The translations under genes and the position numbers were made by a program. From Caryophanales bacterium UBA3210 (GTDB lineage Bacteria > Bacillota_I > Bacilli_A > RFN20 > CAG-449): DNA of 37,688 bases. Numbering within the stretch: position 1 is the first letter of the stretch; every line of letters begins with the position of its first letter. The notes under the pieces are model-generated. The model made no database searches, was not told the DNA's origin, and worked only from the letters and a program-made list of their open reading frames with translations. Below are positions 1-7,003 of this stretch, one piece after another. The stretch covers positions 1 through 37,688 of the forward strand of contig DEWM01000113.1 of the NCBI GenBank assembly GCA_002363635.1, read 5' to 3'.

Positions 1-23
1 TCTTTTGTTACTATTGATTTAAT
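1..23. repeat. terminal direct overlap (circular join), left copy
   Basis: The first 23 bases are identical to bases 37666-37688. An open reading frame continues in frame across the joined ends, which is what an assembler's overlap of a circular or circularly permuted molecule produces. The unique circle is then 37,665 bp. It could instead be a very short physical terminal repeat, but 23 bp is closer to an assembly k-mer than to a phage DTR. Confidence 0.9.
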
Positions 24-362
24 TTCATTTTGTTCACAAACTTCTGTTGGAATTAAATGATATTCATCAGCAAAAATTAATTTTTTAATAGGTTCTTCTA
101 CGCCTTCAAAATATGCTATATGTTTTACTAATTGTCCATTAACATAATCTCCAACTTCTATTAAATCTATTATGTTTGGACTTGATTTGATAATATTATT
201 GTCAGCCCAATTACTATACATACTAGGTTTGTTATACCTAAATATTTCTTTTTCATCTTCATCAAAAATATTATCATTATCAAACCATAAATCTTCGCCA
301 CAACTAATATCAATTATTTTTGCTATTCCATATTTAGTTCTAACATAATCTCCTACTTTCAT
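1..362 (-). CDS. conserved small phage protein, N-terminal part (gene crosses the circular join)
   Basis: The ATG at 362 overlaps the TAA of the upstream gene as TAATG. The frame stays open to base 1 and continues at 37665 down to a TAG at 37632-37634, giving about 131 residues. The product has two similar segments beginning VGDYV (near residues 3 and 70), each followed by beta-rich sequence. It ends in a Lys/Glu-rich tail of the kind seen in small early proteins of Firmicutes phages (IKSIVTKEQFES). The repeated VGD-Y-V pattern suggests two small SH3-like barrels, but this is inference. Function is unknown. It belongs to the early leftward operon. The part in this entry holds the start codon and most of the protein. 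Confidence 0.85.
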   Translation of the reverse strand, partial: MKVGDYVRTKYGIAKIIDISCGEDLWFDNDNIFDEDEKEIFRYNKPSMYSNWADNNIIKSSPNIIDLIEVGDYVNGQLVKHIAYFEGVEEPIKKLIFADEYHLIPTEVCEQNEIKSIVTK

Positions 363-571
363 TATTTATCTCCTTTCAAACCATACATACATTGATGTTG
401 ATTATGTGCAGATAAATCTTCTATATAAACGCCACCATTTTCTTCACATATTTGTCTATCAGTTTTAAAACCATTTTGCCAACTATTTACAAATACTATT
501 AAAATCATTCCACCTACCATTATTACAAATAATAATATAAACCATAGTGTTTCTTTTTTATCTTCACTCAT
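362..571 (-). CDS. small single-span membrane protein
   Basis: This 69-residue protein has a charged N-terminus (MSEDKKE), one clear hydrophobic helix at about residues 9-29, then a polar tail with two cysteines (ICEENGG and QCMYG). The tail would lie outside the cell if the N-terminus is inside. The paired Cys spacing suggests a possible disulfide in an exported tail. It is not recognised as a named family. The gene lies in the early small-gene array and overlaps the next gene by one base. A role at the envelope, such as superinfection exclusion, is possible but unproven. Confidence 0.75.
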   Translation of the reverse strand: MSEDKKETLWFILLFVIMVGGMILIVFVNSWQNGFKTDRQICEENGGVYIEDLSAHNQHQCMYGLKGDK

Positions 572-573
572 TA

Positions 574-789
574 TTACTCACCTTTGCTTTCTAAAATATC
601 ATTAATAGGTTTTATCACTTGTAAATAAGTTAAATATTCATATTCTTGTTTCCAAACTTTTTCTCTTTGCCAAAACCAATGTGCATTTATATATTGCATT
701 ACATTTATACAAAATCGTGCTTGTTTTAAACTCCAACAACCATCATAGGCTCTTTCATTACACCATTTTTTAAAATCTTTATATGACAT
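574..789 (-). CDS. hypothetical protein, Trp/Tyr-rich
   Basis: The product has 71 residues and is rich in Trp, Tyr and Lys (WCNERAYDGCW, HWFWQREKVW). It has three cysteines and no predicted membrane segment. The ATG follows a good AAAGGGGAA Shine-Dalgarno sequence embedded in the end of the upstream gene, and the protein ends LESKGE. No family is recognised. It is co-transcribed with the neighbouring small early genes. Confidence 0.75.
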   Translation of the reverse strand: MSYKDFKKWCNERAYDGCWSLKQARFCINVMQYINAHWFWQREKVWKQEYEYLTYLQVIKPINDILESKGE

Positions 790-791
790 AC

Positions 792-971
792 TTATTCCCC
801 TTTGCTATATCTTTTATCAAAATCATATATTTCTTCTAAATTTAAATTTTTTAATAGATTTCTTAAATTGATAGTATATTCATCATCTAATTTATACCCA
901 CTATCTAAATAAGATAATATTTCTTCGTTTAATACTTCTTGCAATATATCTAAATCTTCTTTATCTAACAT
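792..971 (-). CDS. hypothetical acidic protein (59 aa)
   Basis: The ORF starts at ATG 969-971 and ends at TAA 792-794, encoding an acidic, Leu-rich helical protein (MLDKEDLDILQEVLNEE, ending YSKGE). It fills the gap between two genes of the same operon exactly: its stop is 2 nt from the next ATG, and its start overlaps the end of the upstream gene. No recognised family. The fit to the operon and the codon use similar to its neighbours support it as a real gene. Confidence 0.7.
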   Translation of the reverse strand: MLDKEDLDILQEVLNEEILSYLDSGYKLDDEYTINLRNLLKNLNLEEIYDFDKRYSKGE

Positions 972-974
972 ATC

Positions 975-1193
975 TTATTTCTCACCTTTGCTTTCTAAAT
1001 CTTTAAGTTTGTATTTTAATAACTCTTGTTGCAATTTAATTCTTTCTTTTAGACTTTCTTTATACCTATTTTTAAGTTCCAACCTTTTATTTAATTCAGT
1101 AAATTCTTTATATACTATATATTGACTTTGCCAATCAGGATTATCTCCTAAATCAACACCTATAATTTGTATTTCTTCGTTTGGATTAAACAT
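975..1193 (-). CDS. hypothetical coiled-coil protein
   Basis: This 72-residue protein has an N-terminal segment containing IQIIGVDLGDNPDW, then a charged helix rich in Lys, Glu and Leu (about residues 30-70) that looks like a coiled coil. It ends LESKGEK. An AAAGGAGATG Shine-Dalgarno precedes the ATG and lies inside the upstream gene's last codons. Not recognised. Confidence 0.75.
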   Translation of the reverse strand: MFNPNEEIQIIGVDLGDNPDWQSQYIVYKEFTELNKRLELKNRYKESLKERIKLQQELLKYKLKDLESKGEK

Positions 1194-1195
1194 AC

Positions 1196-1561
1196 TTATT
1201 CATCTCCTTTGATTTTAAGATAATCTATTAATTGATTATATTTACACTCTAAACTTACAATACATTTATGAATATCGTGATAAACTAATTTATAATTATT
1301 TTCTCTTACTATGTTTTGTGTTTCTTCATATAAATCTAATTTTTCAGGTATTTTCTTTTCTTCTTCTAGTATTTCTACTTCATCATTTAAAATGTCAAAT
1401 AAATAATAATCAGTATTTAAACATATATAAGTATTATCGTGATAATATCTACAATAACCATGTTCTTTATCGTGATATTCATAAATATTATTATTAAACT
1501 TTATTTTTGGTAATTTACCATCTTTAATCATTCCTAGTAATTCATACATTGTTATTTTCAT
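1196..1561 (-). CDS. hypothetical early phage protein
   Basis: The product has 121 residues. The N-terminal half is beta-rich with many Tyr and His (residues 20-60), a Glu/Lys-rich linker follows, and the C-terminal half is helical and ends IKGDE. The opening pattern (LLGMIKDGKLPKIKFNN) resembles small early proteins often seen in Firmicutes prophages, but I cannot name a function. It is tightly packed in the early operon, 2 nt from the next gene. Confidence 0.75.
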   Translation of the reverse strand: MKITMYELLGMIKDGKLPKIKFNNNIYEYHDKEHGYCRYYHDNTYICLNTDYYLFDILNDEVEILEEEKKIPEKLDLYEETQNIVRENNYKLVYHDIHKCIVSLECKYNQLIDYLKIKGDE

Positions 1562-1568
1562 ATTCTAT

Positions 1569-1973
1569 TTACACCTGACTTTCTAAATTAATTATTTGTT
1601 CTATAACATTTTTACATTCTTCAATTATTTCTTGTGTAGTCCATTTTTTTCCTTTTGTTTGTAAAAATTCAGGCATTGACTCTTCATAACCACAATAATC
1701 ATCACAATGTGCATAATCCCAACCTATAAACCAAGAATTGTCTAATTTAGTATTTTCACTTGTATATAATTCGCTTCTACCATAAGTTAATCCATAATGA
1801 CACATTATATCTATATCATTATAATTTTTGCCATACAAATTGCTTTTTTTAGGTATTTCAACATAAGCAGTAGGATGTGTTCCTAAATTTAAAATATAGT
1901 AATGATAGTTTTTATAAATATCATTATGTAACAATTCTATTTTTCTATCTTTTTGATAAATCATTTCTTTCAT
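1569..1973 (-). CDS. conserved phage protein of unknown function
   Basis: This 134-residue protein has a pattern I recognise as recurring in Firmicutes phages: HPTAYVEIP (about residues 33-41), a CHYGLTYG block (about 58-65) and WFIGWDYAHCDDYCGY (about 81-96), then KKWTTQEIIEECK near the C-terminus. The conserved aromatic, His and Asp residues suggest a folded domain, possibly metal-binding. No biochemical role is known to me. It stands out as the most conserved-looking member of the small early gene array. Confidence 0.8.
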   Translation of the reverse strand: MKEMIYQKDRKIELLHNDIYKNYHYYILNLGTHPTAYVEIPKKSNLYGKNYNDIDIMCHYGLTYGRSELYTSENTKLDNSWFIGWDYAHCDDYCGYEESMPEFLQTKGKKWTTQEIIEECKNVIEQIINLESQV

Positions 1974-1976
1974 AAT

Positions 1977-2192
1977 CTAATTCACTTCACTTTTTATAAA
2001 ATATCTTAAATTTTTAAAACAATGTTTATTGTGTACTATATCTATTGGACTTGCTATTTCTTCTCTAGTCATATCTGTTAGTGGATTATATACGATGTAT
2101 ACTGTTCCTGTTTCTAGCTTTAATACTTTATCTTTCTTTATTTCTTTATAATATTTTTTTAAATGATTTAATTTTTCTGTAGGTTTTTCCAT
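1977..2192 (-). CDS. hypothetical protein (71 aa)
   Basis: A basic, Lys-rich helical N-terminus (about residues 1-25) is followed by a short beta-rich region containing YIVYNPLTDMTREE. Its Shine-Dalgarno is AAAAGGACG. The stop is 3 nt from the next gene. No family is recognised. It is an early-operon member. Confidence 0.7.
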   Translation of the reverse strand: MEKPTEKLNHLKKYYKEIKKDKVLKLETGTVYIVYNPLTDMTREEIASPIDIVHNKHCFKNLRYFIKSEVN

Positions 2193-2194
2193 TT

Positions 2195-2416
2195 TTATAT
2201 CATCGTCCTTTTGTATATAGTTTTCAATTTATAAAGACATAGTACTTTTACATATCTTTTTATTTCTATAATGTCATATCTAAAACCAAGTGCAGGATTT
2301 TGAAAGTTTTCATTAAAATATTCCTTATATTGTCTTGGTTTATTAACATAATTAATTCTTCCGCTTCTATATACAACCATATCCCCTTTTTTTATTTCAT
2401 TTACTGTCTTAATCAT
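2195..2416 (-). CDS. hypothetical basic protein (73 aa)
   Basis: The protein is Lys/Tyr-rich and its N-terminus reads IKKGDMVVYRSGRINYV, a pattern typical of small SH3-like barrels (a KOW-like turn at GD). The ATG overlaps the TGA of the upstream small gene as ATGA, indicating translational coupling. Function is unknown. Confidence 0.7.
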   Translation of the reverse strand: MIKTVNEIKKGDMVVYRSGRINYVNKPRQYKEYFNENFQNPALGFRYDIIEIKRYVKVLCLYKLKTIYKRTMI

Positions 2417-2577
2417 CTTTCCTCCTGCTTGTCCAAATATTCTTTTAGTTTTGGATCATATTCTGCTAACGCTTTTAAACAATTTTTATAATTGCTATAA
2501 TTTATATTATTTTTCTTCCAAAGTTTATAATATGCTATTGTCATTACTATGCTGTATGCTATTAGTAGTTCTATCAC
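2413..2577 (-). CDS. small membrane-anchored hypothetical protein (GTG start)
   Basis: This 54-residue ORF starts at GTG 2575-2577, about 8 nt after a GGAGGA Shine-Dalgarno, and ends at TGA 2413-2415 overlapping the next ATG. The N-terminus (about residues 1-17) is hydrophobic, followed by a basic KLWKKNN stretch and a charged tail, consistent with an N-terminal membrane anchor. The GTG start is chosen on the Shine-Dalgarno. No family is recognised. Confidence 0.6.
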   Translation of the reverse strand: MIELLIAYSIVMTIAYYKLWKKNNINYSNYKNCLKALAEYDPKLKEYLDKQEER

Positions 2578-2580
2578 TTT

Positions 2581-2739
2581 TTATCCTCCATAAGATTCTA
2601 AATAATCATATATTGTTGTTTGTTTATATTCTTCCTGTATTTTTATTGTTTGTTTATCCGCATCACATTCACAGCTAAAACCCTCTGAATAATATTTATC
2701 TAAGTCATCTATACTCCAACTTCTTTGTTCTAAAAACAT
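2581..2739 (-). CDS. hypothetical acidic protein (52 aa)
   Basis: The ATG at 2737-2739 follows a strong AGGAGG, and the TAA is at 2581-2583. It encodes an acidic protein (MFLEQRSWSIDDLDKYY) with a CEC motif near residues 23-25 and a DYLESYGG end. The start overlaps the end of the resolvase gene by 10 bases. Not recognised. Confidence 0.7.
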   Translation of the reverse strand: MFLEQRSWSIDDLDKYYSEGFSCECDADKQTIKIQEEYKQTTIYDYLESYGG

Positions 2740-3194
2740 ATATTTCCTCCTATCTTGTATCTATCTAAATATGTTATGCCTACTGCATATGCACTCCATA
2801 TATCTGCTTTAAATCCATAAAACCACCCTGGATTTTTCTTTGTACCAACAATTCCAAATCTATCTATTAATGCTTGCCTAATATTACTATCTTTAGCTTT
2901 AAGGTTTCCACATATATTCAATTTTTCTTCTTTTCTGTATATATATTCATAATCTGCACATTGTCTTGCTTGAACGAATCTTCCGATCCATACACAAGTT
3001 TCAAATACTTCTTTTCCGACAGGCATACCGAACGATTGAACCATTTCAACCACTAATAACTTATAGTCTGATTCTAATAACTTCATTAATATTTGTTCAT
3101 TGGATATTTTCCCAAATTCAATAGGTTTATATGTTTCTTTATCTATTAAGCAATATGCACTTTCTATATTTCCTGGATCTATTGCTAGTATCAT
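2730..3194 (-). CDS. RuvC-like Holliday junction resolvase (RNase H fold)
   Basis: This 154-residue protein has the RuvC-superfamily acidic residues in order: IDPG with Asp6 on strand 1, VVE with Glu50 at the end of a later strand, and Asp131 in KADIWSAYAVG near the C-terminus. Family knowledge: such enzymes cut four-way DNA junctions using two metal ions. In phages they resolve replication or recombination intermediates before packaging. The length fits phage RuvC-like resolvases. The gene follows the SSB and NinB-like genes in the early operon, which supports a recombination role. AGAGGTG precedes the ATG. Confidence 0.8.
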   Translation of the reverse strand: MILAIDPGNIESAYCLIDKETYKPIEFGKISNEQILMKLLESDYKLLVVEMVQSFGMPVGKEVFETCVWIGRFVQARQCADYEYIYRKEEKLNICGNLKAKDSNIRQALIDRFGIVGTKKNPGWFYGFKADIWSAYAVGITYLDRYKIGGNICF

Positions 3195-3206
3195 ATTTAC
3201 ACCTCT

Positions 3207-3647
3207 TTATAAGTAATAATCTTCTAATGTTGGTATTCCGAGTTGTGATGCCCATTTTAATATTATTTCAAGTAGTTCCGACATTTCTTTTGTATTCATC
3301 TTAGAGCTTCCTATAAAACACTTATAAACTATCATTTTCTTGCCTTTATATATTTCAGGTCTAACAACTTTAACTGCTCTAAAATTCTTTTTTAACTCAC
3401 TTTCTATCGTTTCTAATCCTAATACATATTCACTCTTTGTGTTTGCTTCTTCTAATGCTTGTATATATACTTCCATATCATCAACATTCCATTTTTTAGA
3501 TATTTCATGTATTAACTTCCACATATAAGCATTTTGTCTTAATGTTCTTTTGTTCTTTAATTCTTTTATTTCTACTGTATAAGATTTATCTCTATCTAGT
3601 TTAAATAAGTTTTGTATTATAGTTTCTATTTTTCCTGTAAACTTCAT
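3207..3647 (-). CDS. NinB/lambda Orf-like recombination mediator
   Basis: The product has 146 residues. The KRTLRQNAYMWKLIHEIS block (about residues 33-50) is typical of NinB-like (lambda Orf family) proteins, which bind ssDNA and SSB and help load recombinases. The flanking region fits: an SSB gene lies 10 nt upstream and a RuvC-like resolvase gene follows. The C-terminal part (SSKMNTKEMSELLEIILKWASQLGI) is also of the kind found in that family. Assigned by sequence pattern and context only. Confidence 0.65.
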   Translation of the reverse strand: MKFTGKIETIIQNLFKLDRDKSYTVEIKELKNKRTLRQNAYMWKLIHEISKKWNVDDMEVYIQALEEANTKSEYVLGLETIESELKKNFRAVKVVRPEIYKGKKMIVYKCFIGSSKMNTKEMSELLEIILKWASQLGIPTLEDYYL

Positions 3648-3656
3648 ATGCTACCT

Positions 3657-4100
3657 TTAAAATGGCAAATCTGATTCATCTATTGCTACACCCGCATAAC
3701 TCATTTGATTTAAGAATGGATCTTCTTCTTTTTTATCATTTTCTGTTGCTATTTCACCTGTATATTCTGGTGCTGGCCTTCCTTCTTTTTTGCTTCCGAT
3801 AAAAGTTATATTTTCAACTATTACATCTGTAGTGTATACTTTATCACCATTTTCCTTTTCGTAACTTCCTGTTTGAATTCTACCTTCTATACCGATTTCA
3901 CTACCTTTTTTAAAATGCTCTACTATTAGTTCTGCTGTTTTATTCCAAGCTACACAACTAATAAAATCTGCATCATATTCTCCATCTTCATTTTTAAATC
4001 TTCTGTTTACTGCTACATTTAATCTTGTATATTTATTTTCTCCTGATTCTTTTAATTCAGCATCTTTTGTTAATCTTCCTATAAGTTCTACTTTATTCAT
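3657..4100 (-). CDS. ssb: single-stranded DNA-binding protein
   Basis: This 147-residue protein has a classic bacterial-type OB fold: NKVELIGRLTKDAEL at the start, NVAVNRR, FISCVAWNKTAELI, and GSEIGIEGRIQTGSYE by about residue 80. A low-complexity acidic linker follows and the protein ends in the DESDLPF tip that recruits partner proteins. It coats ssDNA during phage replication and recombination. It overlaps the nuclease gene by 8 bases and has an AAAGGAG Shine-Dalgarno. Confidence 0.95.
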   Translation of the reverse strand: MNKVELIGRLTKDAELKESGENKYTRLNVAVNRRFKNEDGEYDADFISCVAWNKTAELIVEHFKKGSEIGIEGRIQTGSYEKENGDKVYTTDVIVENITFIGSKKEGRPAPEYTGEIATENDKKEEDPFLNQMSYAGVAIDESDLPF

Positions 4101-4692
4101 TGTTTTTCTCCTTTTCTAAATACTCATTTATTAATTTCCATGTCATTTCTTCATTAATTGGTAAATCTACAAATTTTCTTGTATCTTCTCTTAAATGTAA
4201 TCCTTTTAAAAATTTCCATTCTATGTCATAACATTGTCTATACCCTATTCTGTAAAGATTTAGTTGGTATGCAAGATATTCTTTATCTAATGTTGCAGTT
4301 CTTTTAATATCTCCTCCACCTACTTCATCATCTATTTTCAATACTAGATCTAATCTTCCACCCACTATTGGTTTATTATCTTTAAATAAGATTATTGGTA
4401 CTTCGTTGTCCAATACTTCAAATTTGTATTGCTTTTGTAGGAATAAGAAATTCTTTACTTCTTTTAAATCTTCTACTACACCATTCTTACATAAGTTTTC
4501 TATTGCTTCATGTACTGCTGTTCCTTTTTCGGCTGCTTTGGTTAGGACATCTTTGTCAATACCATCGTATTTTTTACCAAATTTAACCTTTAATATTTGT
4601 GTTATAGAAGGAACACATTCACCATCAACTACATATTGATGTATCTCATCTATGTACTCTAGAATGTGCCCTTTTATCTCCCATGTTTGCAT
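4093..4692 (-). CDS. PD-(D/E)XK nuclease (RecB/YqaJ/Cas4-like)
   Basis: The motifs of the PD-(D/E)XK nuclease fold are visible in this 199-residue protein: GTAVHE (His61), GGRLDLV (Asp115), GGDIK (Asp128 and Lys130), and YQLNLY (Gln143, Tyr147). This arrangement is known from RecB/AddAB and phage YqaJ/Cas4-like exonucleases. Beside an ssDNA-annealing protein and SSB, it probably resects double-stranded ends to give 3' overhangs for annealing. The ATG overlaps the preceding stop as TAATG. No Cys cluster for a Cas4-type 4Fe-4S centre is visible. Confidence 0.85.
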   Translation of the reverse strand: MQTWEIKGHILEYIDEIHQYVVDGECVPSITQILKVKFGKKYDGIDKDVLTKAAEKGTAVHEAIENLCKNGVVEDLKEVKNFLFLQKQYKFEVLDNEVPIILFKDNKPIVGGRLDLVLKIDDEVGGGDIKRTATLDKEYLAYQLNLYRIGYRQCYDIEWKFLKGLHLREDTRKFVDLPINEEMTWKLINEYLEKEKNNE

Positions 4693-5009
4693 TATTTAAC
4701 CTTAATTCTTAAACTTGATTTTACTGGTGACATTTTTACATATTCATCATATAGATCTTGATGTTCTTCTTTAAATGTTTTACTATCAAATGTTTCTCTA
4801 TCTGTTGGAGCAATGTAAGTAAATGTAATCCTATCTGTATCAATCTTTAATACATTTTTTTCTTCCATCTTTTCTAACAAATCTTGTTTAAACTTGTCAT
4901 ATTGTTCTTTTAAAAGTTTTATTCTTTTTTCATATTCAACAAACATATTTTCTGTTTCTTCATCTATTCCATAAGTTAATCCATTTTCTTCAATTTTAAT
5001 TAATTCCAT
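4692..5009 (-). CDS. Gp157-like helical phage protein
   Basis: This 105-residue protein has a long charged helix (about residues 18-55, NMFVEYEKRIKLLKEQYDKFKQDLLEKME) followed by a small beta region (KIDTDRITFTYI) and a basic end. This is the plan of the shorter siphovirus Gp157-like proteins, which commonly lie beside annealing proteins and SSB. Exact role unknown. It sits between the annealing protein and the nuclease, 2 nt after the former, with an AAAGGAGAT Shine-Dalgarno. Confidence 0.6.
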   Translation of the reverse strand: MELIKIEENGLTYGIDEETENMFVEYEKRIKLLKEQYDKFKQDLLEKMEEKNVLKIDTDRITFTYIAPTDRETFDSKTFKEEHQDLYDEYVKMSPVKSSLRIKVK

Positions 5010-5011
5010 TT

Positions 5012-5581
5012 TTATTTATCTCCTTTTTTATCTATTATTTTTATTAGTTCATCTGCCTTTTGTAATGGCAATTCTTCTATTTTTGTTATTCCGTTTGAAT
5101 TTAATAATTTTGTTAAATTGTCACCTGTGTAAACTTGTAATAGTTTTGCTATTTGTGTTGGTGTTGCTGTTATTACTTTAGTTTCTTTTTTATCTTGATT
5201 AGCCATTGCATTTTGTACTTCTTCATAACTTGCAACACTTGTATCTATTCCAAATCCAGCCATTCCTAATGCTCTTCCTACTGCTGATGTCTCACAATTT
5301 TCTATGTAAGATGTTTTATTTATAAATGTTGAGTTTTCTTTTTCATATGCTGTACCTGTTGCAATAATATCTCCCTTTTCGTTGCTTACTACTGCTTTAA
5401 AAATACATACACCATTTTCATTTTTTAGCATTTCTGTTTCTATTGTTCCATTTGGATAAACCATTCTAAATGCTTTTATTCTTTGATTTACCTCTGCATA
5501 ATCTTTGCCTTTAATATCTGTTGTTTTTATTGTTTCATTTGCTTTCTGTATATCTTCAAATGTTATTTTTTTTTCTTCCAT
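5012..5581 (-). CDS. Rad52/ERF-superfamily-like ssDNA annealing protein
   Basis: The product has 189 residues. Its core is KGKDYAEVNQRIKAFRMVYPNGTIETE followed by TGTAYEKENSTFINKTSYIENCETSAVGRALGMAGFGID (about residues 85-125). I recognise this pattern from Firmicutes phage annealing proteins usually placed near the Rad52/ERF group. These proteins anneal complementary single strands during phage recombination and replication. Adjacent Gp157-like, PD-(D/E)XK nuclease and SSB genes strongly support the call. A ~45-residue C-terminal segment (LLQVYTGDNLTKLLNSNGITKIEELPLQKADELI) may be a partner-binding module. AGGAGG precedes the ATG. Confidence 0.75.
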   Translation of the reverse strand: MEEKKITFEDIQKANETIKTTDIKGKDYAEVNQRIKAFRMVYPNGTIETEMLKNENGVCIFKAVVSNEKGDIIATGTAYEKENSTFINKTSYIENCETSAVGRALGMAGFGIDTSVASYEEVQNAMANQDKKETKVITATPTQIAKLLQVYTGDNLTKLLNSNGITKIEELPLQKADELIKIIDKKGDK

Positions 5582-5589
5582 GTTTCCTC

Positions 5590-5727
5590 CTAATTTTCTA
5601 ATTTTCCCATTTTCACAACTACATTTAGTTGTTGTTTTGTTAAAAATATTTTATTTGCTATATATTTTGAAATTATATTTTTTGCAGATTCTTGTTTTAA
5701 TAATTTTTCAAACTCTATCTTTTTCAT
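5590..5727 (-). CDS. small basic hypothetical protein (45 aa)
   Basis: The ORF runs from ATG 5725-5727 to TAG 5590-5592, starting 2 nt after the stop of the upstream HTH gene and ending just before the AGGAGG of the annealing-protein gene. The product is basic and helical (MKKIEFEKLLKQES, ending KMGKLEN). Its Shine-Dalgarno is weak (GAAAGAG), so it probably relies on translational coupling. Not recognised. Confidence 0.55.
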   Translation of the reverse strand: MKKIEFEKLLKQESAKNIISKYIANKIFLTKQQLNVVVKMGKLEN

Positions 5728-5729
5728 AT

Positions 5730-6044
5730 CTACATACTCTTTCTAGCATTGTTTAACCATTTCTCATACGTTTTTATTTGCAAGTTAAAAACATCTATTC
5801 TAGCTAAAATATCGTTCAAACTATGTTCTACTTCCAATATTTCAAAATACAAATCTTCTCCAGATAATTCTTTATAATCTCTTGCTAGTCTATATCCTGA
5901 TGTTTGTGAATTATATACAACAACTTCTTCTTGCTTTAATTCACTTATCTTGTCTCTAATAGCTCTATCACTCATTCCTGTTTCTGCTATTAATTTTTTT
6001 CTTGTTTTAAACCCCCTATCGTTTAAATAATCTTTTATGTTCAT
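5730..6044 (-). CDS. winged-helix DNA-binding protein
   Basis: The N-terminal half of this 104-residue protein is a helix-turn-helix with wing: FKTRKKLIAETGMSDRAIRDKISELKQEEVVVYNSQTSGYRLA (about residues 12-54). The C-terminal half is a helical, probably dimerising region. It lies directly downstream of the replisome organiser and overlaps it by 4 bases, so it may regulate the early operon or assist initiation. The function is inferred from the fold only. Confidence 0.7.
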   Translation of the reverse strand: MNIKDYLNDRGFKTRKKLIAETGMSDRAIRDKISELKQEEVVVYNSQTSGYRLARDYKELSGEDLYFEILEVEHSLNDILARIDVFNLQIKTYEKWLNNARKSM

Positions 6045-6688
6045 TGTTTATACTCCTTCAACAATTCTTTCATTTCTTCCATTTCATCTTCATTTAGTTC
6101 CACTTTATCTATTTTTTTATCAAACCATTCAGGCACTTTCTTTTTACTTTTTTGATTTAAATATTTTTCAAACTTAGTTCCAAATAAAGTTTCAGGACAT
6201 AAGTATTTTTCAAATTCAGTTCCTATCCATTCACTACTTTTTTTATCAATTACAGCTATGAAGTCGTTGAGTGTATAACCCTCGTTCAATCGTGCATTGA
6301 TTTTTTGTTGTGTTGTTTTACTAGAATATCTATAACTGCTATTTGTTTTACTATTTAAATACTCTATTATTTCTTTAATAACATTAACATCTACATTAAC
6401 ATTAACATCATTAGATGTGTTTTCTTTTGGTTGTTCTTTTGGTTTTGTTTTGGTTTCTTTTTGGTTTTCATTTGGTTTTTGTTTGGTTCTTCTTTTTGAT
6501 TGCTCCTTTGATTTTGAAAGAGGCCTTTTTAAATTATTAAATATCTTTTTTTGCCTTTCACTTAAATTATTTGGTTCTTCATCTTCAAACATATATTTTG
6601 TTATTGCTAATAATAATTCCTGTTGTTCTTTTTCAGGCAATAAAGTAATTAATTCATAATATTCTTTGTATATAGTATATGAGTTCAT
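6041..6688 (-). CDS. phage replisome organiser with conserved phage C-terminal domain
   Basis: The N-terminal ~55 residues (YKEYYELITLLPEKEQQELLLAITKYMFEDEEP) match the DUF6291-type helical module found in phage replication genes. A basic, low-complexity linker of Lys, Gln, Pro and Glu follows (about residues 60-100). The C-terminal ~85 residues match the conserved phage C-terminal domain (TIGR02220-like): IIEYLNSKTNSSYRYSSKTT, then GYTLNDFIAVIDKKSSEWIG and CPETLFGTKFEKYLNQ. Such proteins are thought to bind the phage origin and load host DnaC/DnaB-type helicase; no helicase gene is visible here, so host helicase recruitment is likely. AGGAGG Shine-Dalgarno. The linker region could hold the origin, but I see no clear iterons. 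Confidence 0.8.
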   Translation of the reverse strand: MNSYTIYKEYYELITLLPEKEQQELLLAITKYMFEDEEPNNLSERQKKIFNNLKRPLSKSKEQSKRRTKQKPNENQKETKTKPKEQPKENTSNDVNVNVDVNVIKEIIEYLNSKTNSSYRYSSKTTQQKINARLNEGYTLNDFIAVIDKKSSEWIGTEFEKYLCPETLFGTKFEKYLNQKSKKKVPEWFDKKIDKVELNEDEMEEMKELLKEYKQ

Positions 6689-6705
6689 TTATTGCCTCCT
6701 CCTGA

Positions 6706-6993
6706 TCATTCATTTATACCTATTTTTATCATGTATGCTAAAGGTATATATAATATTGCTGTTGCAAACAAACCTGTTATATAATTCATACTTAATCCAT
6801 TTAGAGTTAAGTGATATAAATTCTGTAATATATATATTGCTATTATTGATATTGATAAAATATTTTTTAGCTTATATTTTTTAGATAAATTTGACATTTG
6901 TTTCTTAATTCTGTATAATTTATGTTGAATTTTATAATTCAAATCCTTATTTTGTGTGGTAGCAATTAAGGATTTTTTTATTTTATTTTTCAT
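6706..6993 (-). CDS. small membrane protein, two helices
   Basis: I place the start at ATG 6993, 6 nt after AGGAGGA. An upstream TTG in the same frame would put the Shine-Dalgarno inside the coding sequence. The 95-residue product has a basic N-terminal half (about 20 Lys/Arg in 45 residues) and two hydrophobic helices at about residues 44-60 and 70-90. The N-terminus may face nucleic acid or the cytoplasm. Not recognised. It lies between the excisionase-like gene and the replisome organiser. Confidence 0.65.
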   Translation of the reverse strand: MKNKIKKSLIATTQNKDLNYKIQHKLYRIKKQMSNLSKKYKLKNILSISIIAIYILQNLYHLTLNGLSMNYITGLFATAILYIPLAYMIKIGINE

Positions 6994-7003
6994 CACATTC
7001 CTC

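Noticed and set aside
2300..2678. Plus-strand open frames opposite the small early genes
   Set aside because: They have no Shine-Dalgarno, are composed of hydrophobic Ile/Leu/Phe/Ser runs typical of the complement of AT-rich Lys/Glu/Asn codons, and lie against well-supported minus-strand genes.
6340..6540. Replication origin inside the linker of the replisome organiser
   Set aside because: The repeated DNA (ACATTAACATT; GGTTTT/TTTGGTT runs) is repetitive but can be explained by low-complexity Asn/Val and Lys/Gln/Thr codons; no defined iterons or DnaA boxes were seen.
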